64,000 bases of DNA from Dactylonectria macrodidyma (Eukaryota > Ascomycota > Sordariomycetes > Hypocreales > Nectriaceae). The translations under genes and the position numbers were made by a program. The stretch is taken from the NCBI GenBank assembly GCA_020744425.1, contig JAGMUV010000025.1, positions 930,001 through 994,000 of the forward strand, given 5' to 3'. Positions 56,261-64,000 of the stretch are shown one piece after another (position 1 is the stretch's first letter; every line of letters begins with the position of its first letter). The notes beneath the pieces are model-generated. The model was not told where the DNA came from. It ran no database searches and was given only the letters and a program-made list of their open reading frames with translations.

Positions 56261-59200
56261 ATGAGACTCGGCTCTTTTGTGACTGCCAGTTTGCTGGCAG
56301 TTGCTTGGTCTCCTCCGGGAGATGCCGCAGCTGATCTCGAGGCAGCAAGCAGAGCTGCTGAGAGGTACCTTGCCGGCGTCACCACCCGCCCTGCTCCGAC
56401 CTCAACGGCGAAGCCAGACCGCGAGGCAGTGAAAGCCCGCGTTCTCGCCGGCAAATATTCAGCTCCGGTGAACGCCGAGACAAGGAAACGGTGTCCTGCG
56501 AGTTGCACCAGCGCTGGAACCAATTCCAGCCAGTGGTTCGCCTACCAAACTCCCAGCCGCCTAAATGCGTGCAACGAGACCATGCTTCTCGATTTCTCGC
56601 TGCTCGATCAGCTCGACAACGCGCACAAGAGTTCTAAAATCACAGCCTGTACCGCAGTCTGGAACTCGGTCAGTGATAGCGAGTCAACAGCCAAGACCGC
56701 AACATGCCAACCGCATGGTGTGAACAACACCAAGATGACAGGTTTTTTGAAGATGGTTTCCTCCGGGTCCTCGGCGCCTGCACACTTGTCTGATGTCGTC
56801 GATTCCCTGCAACAGCTGGAGAGATTCTTTGAGAGTGTCGGGACTGGCTGTAATGAGATGATCCAGTTCTCCTACTCAGGCAAGTCTGCAGTCGGCGTGT
56901 ATGTCGGCTCCAGGCTTGCCAGTCAAGGCACCATCACCTCGGTTCTTAACAAACTCTCCACGGCTCTCCAGAGTGAAGGGAGTGTCCCTGAAAGCGTTGC
57001 GATCCAGCTCTGCAACCATCTTTCTGCCAGGTACTCTTTGGGGGTTTACATCAGCACCAACGCCGACCTCTCCGAGACCCAGAAAGCTGTCCAGACTTGG
57101 AAGAACGGCAGTTGTCTTGCTGACTCGACGACATCCGCGTGGCATGACATTGACTTCCTCCACCCAGCCATCCGGGCAAGCAACAACTCGAGGAGCAATT
57201 CGACAGCCAAGGCATCTTCCGGCAACAAGCTCTCTTCTAGCGGCACCTGCACAACTGTCCAGGTGGTGTCCGGAGACTCCTGCACCTCGCTGGCCGCCGA
57301 ATGTGGCATCACGCCGGCAGAGTTCACCGAGTACAACCCGGCCGCCAATGAATGCTCTACCCTTGCCGTCGGCGAGTACGTCTGCTGCAGTCCAGGATCG
57401 CTCCCGGACCGCGCACCAAAGCCGGACGCAAACGGCAACTGTTATGCCTACACTGTCAAGTCTGGCGACACCTGCGATGCCCTGGCAGCCGCCTACACCA
57501 TCAAGGCGGACGACATTACCACCTGGAACGCGGATACCTGGGGATGGACTGGTTGCGGAGACCTTCTCATCGGATATCTCATCTGCCTCAGCGACGGCTA
57601 CCCGCCCATGCCCGCGCCCATTGCCAATGCCGTCTGTGGACCGCAAGTTCCTGACACGCCTACGGCGTCTCATGGCGCAAACCTCAGCACTCTCAATGAG
57701 TGTCCCCTCAACGCATGCTGCGACATCTGGGGTCAATGCGGGACGACAGCCGAATTCTGTACCATCTCCGAGTCCGCCACGGGCGCCCCTGGGACCGCTG
57801 CCCCTGGCCAGAATGGATGCATCTCCAACTGTGGAACCCACATTGTCACTTCAGCGGCACCGTCATCGCACTACACGATTGGGTACTTTGAGGGCTTCGA
57901 CTGGTCGAGATCATGCTTGAACGGCGGTGTCCAGAACCTCAACACCTCTTCGTACACTCATGTCCATTTCGCCTTCATCACCTTCAACTCGGATTGGTCT
58001 CTCAACACCACCGATGTCGATCCTAAACTCCCACTGTTTTTCGACCTCCAAGGCGTCAAGAAGATCATCTCCATCGGAGGTTGGGCATTCTCGACAGATC
58101 CTATCCCCTACGCGCTCTTCCGAGACGTGGTGGCTACCCCGGCCAGTCGTGCAGCGCTGATCAACAACATCGTGAACTACCTCAACGATCACGATCTGGA
58201 CGGCGTCGACCTGGATTGGGAGTACCCTGATGAGCCGGACATTCCCGGAATTCCTGCCGGTACCGAGGCGGATGTCACTGGTTTCTTCCTGCTGTTGGAT
58301 GAGCTGAAGGAGAGCATCGCCTCCAAAGCCCCCGGCAAGACCATCTCCATCACCGCCCCCGCGTCCTACTGGTACCTCAAATCACTCCCTGTCGTCGCTT
58401 TGAGCACTGTCGTCGACTATATGGTATTTATGACGTATGATGTCCCTGACCCTTCACGCCGAACCTACCCTCAATCCCAACCACCACCACCCCAACCGCA
58501 ACCGCTAGCCCTAACCGCTGACCTGCCATCGCGATAGGTATGATTTGCACGGCCAATGGGACTACGGGAATGCCTTCTCGGACCCTGCGTGTCCTGGTGG
58601 CAACTGTCTGCGGTCGCATGTGAACCTGGCCGAGACCATCAACTCCCTGTCCATGATCACCAAAGCCGGCGCGCCTTCCAACATGATTGCTGTGGGCGTT
58701 ACCAGCTACGCGCGGTCTTTCGAGATGACCACCCCGGGTTGCTGGACGGAAATGTGTACCTATGTCGGGCCGAACTCAGGAGCTCGTCCGGGACCCTGCA
58801 CGGGCACGGCGGGATATATCTCCAACTACGAGCTTGACTTGGTGATTGCGCAGGATTCGACAGCTCAGCAGTACTGGGATGCCGACTCCTGGTCCAACAT
58901 CATAGTCTACGATCAAGTTCAATGGGGTGCCTACATGAACGACACCAACAAGGCGGCCGGCAAGGCGATATACGAAGGTCTCGGCTTCCTGGGAAGTTCA
59001 GACTGGGCTATGGATTTGCAGGACGACTTTGGAGACACGTCCGAGCTTGATGGACCCGACACCATCTACATCAATCCTGATATCTGGAAGTCAGAAACGC
59101 CTGTGGTGACTGCGTCTCCAGGGGTCACGTTGATCTGGCCGCCAATGCCCTTAGAAACTCCAACCACAATCATGTTCCCGCCATGGACTACCACCATGTC

Positions 59201-60944
59201 GTACTCTACGCTGACCACTCTCACGACGACTCTCTCGGACGGCTCGACGTCAGTGTATCCGTGGTACTATTATGTGCCCATCCCTACGGTGATCAACATT
59301 CCTCCACGTAAGTTCGGCTGTTGTCTTGTGCCTTTTGTGACTATGTTTGTTGGACTTCAATAACCAAACCATCCGCTTCGCCCGCTAGTGACTACCACGG
59401 AGATCCCTGTCTGGGGCGTTTATCTCAACTCGAGCGCGACTGAAGGCACAATTTTGCTCACCAGCTCCGTCCAGCCGCTCCCGATCGTCGTGACTGTTAC
59501 CCCCTGAGTTGCTACATGGTTCAACCCCGTCTAAGAGTTCCGGCTGACCGCGTTCTGTCTGGTTCCAACCAGAGTCCTCAATGGCACGACGTCTATCATC
59601 GGGGCATCCGCTACCTCTACCGTCTCAGGGGGAGCTGTCATTTGGCAAGGTAAGACTGATATCCTGCCTCCCGCGACGGAAACTTTGGGAGGCAGAACGA
59701 CAATCATCGGGGGCATCACCTTGCCGCCACACACCACGACTCTCACGCCGAACCCTCATCCCACCACTACGCAAACCAAACCGGACCCTGAAATCAACCC
59801 CAAGACAATCCCGTGGACGTCGGGCCATTCTCCAAGCCCAACCAGCCCACCGGGCTGTCCTGGATGTGGTCGGCCCTGTAAGTTCTGATCCATTTGTTGT
59901 CTCGCTTATGGAACTTTCTTGTAACCTTGATCCGACTTGCAGGTCTCTTGTTCTACGACCCCGACTGCCCATTCTGTCCTCCCGGTGCGTTCGGCAACCC
60001 CAATGGCAATGGTGACGGTGACGACGACGACACCACATCTGCCTCCACCTCGACTTCAGAAGCGGCATCCGCAACGGTGTTCGCTGCTGAGGACCTTGGT
60101 GACGCATTCCCGGATCTTGCCTCTGATTCTGCCCTATTCGCTGTAAGTAAACTCAATATCTCTCCAGCTTTCTCCTCGAGACTTGGCCACCAGTCTAGTT
60201 ACCTCGACATGTTTCTGTCTTACACTCTGAGCACAAAAACATATGGTACTAACTTGTGATAGTCACTGTTCACGGTGGAGATTTCGGTCTGGGATTCTTT
60301 GTATCCGGATACCCCGGTTTTCCCAAGTACTACGACTAGTAGTAGTTCAACGAGTACCACAACGACGACGACTTCGATACCATCGCCCACTGCTAAATGC
60401 TACTTATAGGGTAGGTCAACCAGAGTACTCTGTTCCATATGTGTCCTTCCTGATTGCTCCCCCACCATGCTATGTCCCAGAAGATATGCTATTGTTCAAC
60501 GGAGATCTTTCTCCAGTATCCTCTTACTAACTGTCCTATCCCCCTTCAGACCAGGATCTCATCGCCTACGAAATCGAGATCTTCAACATCGAAGGATGGG
60601 CGACCGATGGCGGAGCCGAGCTCAAAAAGCAGGAGTCAGGCTGCGGCGCTCTCACGTTCTGGACGTGGCACGACGCCACGGACGACAAGGCGGCGTATGT
60701 ATACTTCGACCTGCCAACTCTAATCAAGGCTGGCTGTGTTGAACGAGCCATCATGTCGGCGGGCGGCCCGAAGCTATCATGCCAAGGAAAGGGTGTCACG
60801 TTTGACATCGACAAGGTCAGCGGCGGTGACGAGGACTCCTTGGCGCCAGCGGTCCCAGCTTTGACCCAAGAAAAGCTGGATGAACTGGTCAAGGTTTACG
60901 GAAACCACAGTGACACAGCTCAGGCATATGTCCCGATGGACTAG
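56261..60944 (+). CDS. Killer-toxin-like GH18 chitinase (LysM-LysM-CBM18-GH18), with two apparent lesions
   Basis: Seven exons are inferred: 56261-58434, 58538-59307, 59389-59503, 59573-59877, 59943-60142, 60263-60410 and 60550-60944, together 1369 codons. Order: signal peptide; a Cys-containing N-terminal domain (CPASC..SSQWFAY); two LysM modules from residues ~330 and ~394 (VVSGDSC, VKSGDTC); a CBM18 chitin-binding module at ~459-503; then a GH18 domain with YTIGYFEGF, ISIGGWAFS and the catalytic DGVDLDWE at 647-654, with acid Glu654; then MTYD|LHGQWDY across intron 1. A Ser/Thr/Pro-rich spacer and a C-terminal domain (GAELKKQESGCGALTFW) follow. This is a subgroup-C chitinase, related to the zymocin alpha/beta chitinase subunit. 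Two faults: intron 3's expected donor reads CTGAGT instead of GTGAGT (59504), giving a TGA at 59505-59507 if unspliced, and a TAG at 60407-60409 stands where TGG is likely. The GH18 part is intact. Confidence 0.82.
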
Positions 60945-61686
60945 AGCAGGACTAAGCCGGCGTCTACGACGATTACATTTTCGCCGTAGAGTGGTATTCA
61001 TCTAGGCTGTTTGATCAATGTCACACATTTGAAGTTGTAAATATGCAACAGTAAGATGATAAGTAAAACACCCAAGTCAGATTCATTGACATGTTAAGCC
61101 TTAACGATTGTTAATTGATAAGGTATATTGGTTATAGTGTAACAGCCAAAGCCCCTAGCTTCCAGAGGGAGATAGCGAAAGTCAACAATATCCTCACAAG
61201 GACTAGGTTCCAGTCAGCCCAACGGGCGAGGAGCACTTGATTTTGATCAACTCGGCTAGGATAGGACACATACTGTATCTCAACCTCTTCTTGGCTAGGT
61301 CTCGTCTTCATATCGGCTAGCGGGCGCGGCGTTATCAGCATTAGCCGCGGCGATAGTAGCGTCAGCCCTTGTAAGTCGTTCATTTCATTAAATTCAGCCA
61401 GTTCAATCAATCCATAAAGGGGGTTCTATAACCATGTACAGCAGCAAGAAAAGGGGCCAGAAAAGAGGTCAGAAAAAGGGGTTCTGCCGCCACTCAATTA
61501 ATCAAGTGAACGGCACCGTATGCCTTACGGCACCGGGCTCGGCTTAGGGTCGGCGAGGTCTCGCCATGCCTTCGGCCCCCGTTCGGGCTAGCCTCGTAGC
61601 AGCTCGGGCTCTTGTAACAGCTTGGAAGTGTCACTACTAGGTCAATTGATCAATTGATCATTTAATTAATTGATCTAGCAGCTTAT
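60945..61686. other. Intergenic leading into LTR-element DNA
   Basis: The first 450 bases are the chitinase 3' flank with no gene. From about 61440 the sequence has internal repeats (AAAAGAGGTCAGAAAAAGGGG type) and TTGATCAATTGATCA words at 61640-61675, probably internal DNA of the LTR element whose PBS begins at 61705. Confidence 0.4.
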
Positions 61687-61705
61687 CGCCCCACCGTGAC
61701 CTCCA
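61687..61705 (-). other. Primer-binding site of an LTR element
   Basis: Read on the minus strand, TGGAGGTCACGGTGGGGCG follows the LTR end after three bases. It starts with the TGG complementary to a tRNA CCA end. The same site, RIP-mutated, occurs in the nested element at 36.9 kb. Confidence 0.65.
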
Positions 61706-61708
61706 AAA

Positions 61709-62043
61709 TGTGTTAGGCAGGGGGACAAACAACCACCCGAAGTGACGGCGAGCTGGGCCCGAAAGGTAGGCGAAGGACGGCAAGAGAAGGCCTAGGAAAA
61801 ATAGTCAAAAATGCAGATAAAATCATCAGCGAAGCAGCTAGCTGGAAAAGGAAGAAGGATATTAGTTAATCAAGTAAAATAAAATAGGAAAATCAAGGCT
61901 AGGAAAATCAGGAAAAATCAAGTAAAAGAAGGAAGAAGCATTGTCTTTCTATCTAAGTCTGGGAAATCTGCTGCCTCTTATAGCTAGCTATAGGTAACGT
62001 GACTGTCCGGGTCCCGGGCCCCGGGGCCCTCAGCCCCGACACA
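61709..62043 (-). mobile_element. LTR (335 bp) of a second LTR retrotransposon
   Basis: The plus strand runs from TGTGTTAGGCAGGGGG to AGCCCCGACACA, with inverted TGTGT/ACACA ends. A PBS lies on its left side and a purine-rich tract (minus strand GCTGGGGGATG) on its right, so internal DNA seems to flank it on both sides. That would fit a tandem arrangement sharing one LTR, or two truncated copies. No second LTR is found in the window. Confidence 0.6.
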
Positions 62044-62104
62044 CTACACATCCCCCAGCTTCTGCATCTCCTGCGTTCATACGCCTTACGGATGATTGCC
62101 CCTA

Positions 62105-62190
62105 TAAGCCTAGATCCGAAGGAGGGATTCGAACCTATGACCTTTTGGGTTAATTAATTAAATGTAATAGGCTGACCCTAGGAGGGCTAA
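62105..62190 (-). other. tRNA-like relic (Asn-like 3' half)
   Basis: The minus strand contains AACCCAAAAGGTCATAGGTTCGAATCC, i.e. the stretch after the anticodon loop, variable loop and a perfect T-loop/B-box (GGTTCGAATCC), followed by CCTCCTTCGGA. The words around TTAACC are like tRNA-Asn. The T-stem does not pair well, and I cannot fit a D-arm and acceptor stem upstream. It is therefore a relic or a tRNA-derived repeat, not a working tRNA gene. Confidence 0.3.
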
Positions 62191-62520
62191 GCGATAGCTA
62201 GCGCAACGGCCACTAGCGCCTACGGCGCTACCCTTTGCTACTAAGGCAAAAGGATACGTATTGATTAATCGCTATTACAATTAACTAACTAGCTATATAA
62301 AGTCTTTTATAAGACTAGAGCAAAGCTCTAGCTTATAATACAGAGTATTATTAAAAAATACTAATTATTACTTTTTTATAAGGTTTTAATATATTAAATT
62401 ATTAATTAAGAATATTATATTTATTAAAGTCTTTTATTTATATTAGTAGTTTCTTAAGTTATTAAACTAGAGTAATAGTATATATTTTATTATTTAATTA
62501 GAGTGTAATAATTAAGTAAT

Positions 62521-62940
62521 GTATGTGATAAGCGAGCGTTGCAGACAAGCGAGCGTCGCACTCTGATTTTCACCTTAAATCATAAAATTTAAAAAGTTCT
62601 TAAAAATTTAAACTAAGCTTAAAATAGTTAAGAATTTTTATCTAGCTTATTTATAAAATATATTATTTTTAAGAATTTTTCTAGTCTATATATACTTATA
62701 GCGCTAGTAGTATAAAATTCGCACTATATTTTAAACTATTTTTATTTATAACTAGCTTAATGATTTTTTAAAAAATCTGTAGAAAATACTAGCTTATTAA
62801 CTTTTTAATTGAATATTTAAAATTAATTTCCTAAAAATCCTAAAGCTATATTAGCTATTTTATAAAATTTAAAGTTTGGAGTTTTAAGTATATAGTATAG
62901 GTGCGACGCTCGCTTGTTTGTGACGCTCGCTTATTATATA
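62521..62940. mobile_element. MITE with ~39-bp terminal inverted repeats containing a doubled motif
   Basis: The left end at 62522-62561 and the right end at 62901-62939 (read in reverse) match over about 39 bases with only G/A or C/T differences. Each end contains AAGCGAGCGT twice, about 19 bases apart. The interior of 340 bp is AT-rich and non-coding. Ends near TA dinucleotides fit a Tc1/mariner-like or related DNA element, but the exact target duplication is unclear in the AT-rich surroundings. Confidence 0.72.
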
Positions 62941-63415
62941 TGTTAATTTAGAACTTATCTTTTTAAGATTAGGTTTTATTTTTAAATTATTTTATTTTAA
63001 ATTTTTTATTTTAGTTCTTTTTCCTTTTTTTTTTAGTATTAATAGACTGCTTTTTATTTTAGCTATTGTTATTATTTATATACTTTAGGGTTATTTTCTT
63101 TCTTTTATATTTATTTATATTAATATTTATGCTTTTTGCTCTTTTTTTCTTTTTTTATTTATTTATTCTTAAGATTAGTTTTATTAATTAGTATTTTTTA
63201 AAATATATCTTTATATTTTATATATTTTATTTAATCTTACTCTTATTATATTTTATTAGACTATTTATTATAATTACTTTAAGTTATATTAATAAATTAA
63301 GTAAAAAGGTTATCTCTTTTCTTAATTAAGTAAATACTATAAGTAAGTATAGTAATAAGCTTAAATAGTTTCTTTTTTTTTTTAAGTTTCTTATAATATA
63401 TATAATAAGTATTAC

Positions 63416-63562
63416 TATTAAAACCGCTGTTTAGACTTTTGTTTTTACACTACTGCGTTTTTATATAGTTACGTATTTGCATTGCTTAAGTTATCTTAAG
63501 ACAAAGGACTCAATTAATTAGTCGACCTAGTTATAAATATACTCTTATCCCTCCTCTTTTAA
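63416..63562 (+). mobile_element. LTR-like repeat fragment, copy B
   Basis: Aligns with 28641-28800 (shared AAAACCGCTGTT, TTTGCATTGCTT, GTCGACCTAGTTATA, TACTCTTATCCCTCCTC). It has T or A where copy A has C or G in most mismatches, i.e. it is the more RIP-mutated copy. Confidence 0.6.
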
Positions 63563-64000
63563 ACCTTCTTTTACTAAATCCTTTAACTTAGCAGAATTCC
63601 CTTAGTTTTTAATACATCACTCCTTTAGCTATATATTAATTAATATAACATTAGCCTATAACTGTATAATCCATACATTATAGCTCTTTAGATTATTAAA
63701 AATATCACAGCCTAAGTTCCTATTAAGCAGTTAGGAATAGTAGAACGATGGGTCCTATATCTAGTTCAGACTAATAGTATAGCCCCACCCTAGGACCGAT
63801 GCCCTACTAAGAATGATAGTAATAGTCTAGGACTGATAGTAGTCTTCTGAATAGGATAGCAGTCTACTTAGTATATAGTTAACTAAAGAGTGTATATTAA
63901 ATATAAGTAGTTCCTTAGCTATTAATATAACTTAGTTATATTAAGTATGTTTTATTTTACTATTACTAAATATAATAAGTATTATTTAATTTTAATCTAT

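Larger units (their letters stand above)
62280..64000. repeat. AT-rich RIP-type repeat DNA to the window end
   Basis: Almost wholly A/T from 62280 on, apart from the GC-rich ends of the MITE. It contains the second copy of the LTR-like repeat. No open frame survives. The block continues past the window. Confidence 0.6.

Noticed and set aside
56876..57841. Minus-strand frame of 321 aa
   Set aside because: Antisense of the chitinase exon 1, which carries LysM, CBM18 and GH18 motifs; the antisense has none.
62105..62190. Functional tRNA-Asn gene
   Set aside because: Only the 3' half is convincing; T-stem and acceptor do not pair.

Overview
The window is nuclear DNA of a filamentous ascomycete (Pezizomycotina, most likely Sordariomycetes; I cannot name the species). 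The evidence is: short GT-AG introns of 44-140 bases; fungus-specific families (HET domain, PTH11-like rhodopsin-domain receptors, LysM effector, killer-toxin-like GH18 chitinase); and long AT-rich blocks whose decayed transposon genes carry almost only C-to-T / G-to-A changes, the mark of repeat-induced point mutation (RIP). It looks like a gene-poor accessory compartment.

Layout. 1-9.8 kb: a small Cys-rich secreted protein (2.2 kb), a pogo/Fot1 transposase relic, an AT-rich patch and an intact HET-domain gene (4.0-5.9 kb). 10-21.7 kb: two multi-exon PTH11-like membrane proteins, an atypical Ras-like GTPase, a 301-bp TA-flanked MITE, a sugar-transporter pseudogene and an HD-domain phosphohydrolase. 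22.2-25.4 kb: a 1007-aa protein with an unrecognised N-terminal domain and 23 near-identical ankyrin units. 26-28 kb: two pseudogenes, one HET-domain and one AttH/kievitone-hydratase-like. 28.4-40.9 kb: RIP-degraded transposon DNA dominated by a Ty3/gypsy chromovirus (169-bp LTRs at 29.66 and 40.35 kb; zinc knuckle, RT-RNase H, integrase and chromodomain still legible), split by a nested minus-strand LTR element of 2957 bp with 366-bp LTRs. 42.4-47 kb: a third PTH11-like gene, a DUF3716-like pseudogene and a broken secreted protein with three GGWIW repeats. 47.6-50.1 kb: a C2 / AGC-type pseudokinase / ankyrin fusion. 51.4-61 kb: a chitin-related cluster of a three-LysM secreted protein, a secreted HExxH protein and a killer-toxin-like chitinase with two apparent lesions. 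61.6-64 kb: a solo LTR with primer-binding site, a tRNA-like relic, a 420-bp MITE and more AT-rich DNA.

How the genes fit together (inference). The intact genes point to self/non-self recognition (HET, ankyrin protein, pseudokinase-ankyrin), surface sensing (three PTH11-like receptors) and chitin biology at the cell surface or against other fungi (LysM protein plus subgroup-C chitinase, a pairing known from other fungi). RIP appears to have spilled from the repeats into neighbouring single genes: the stop codons in the transporter, AttH-like, DUF3716-like and GGWIW pseudogenes, and the late stop in the chitinase, are mostly Trp or Gln codons altered by RIP-type transitions. Exon joins were worked out by eye from splice motifs and reading-frame continuity and need transcript support.
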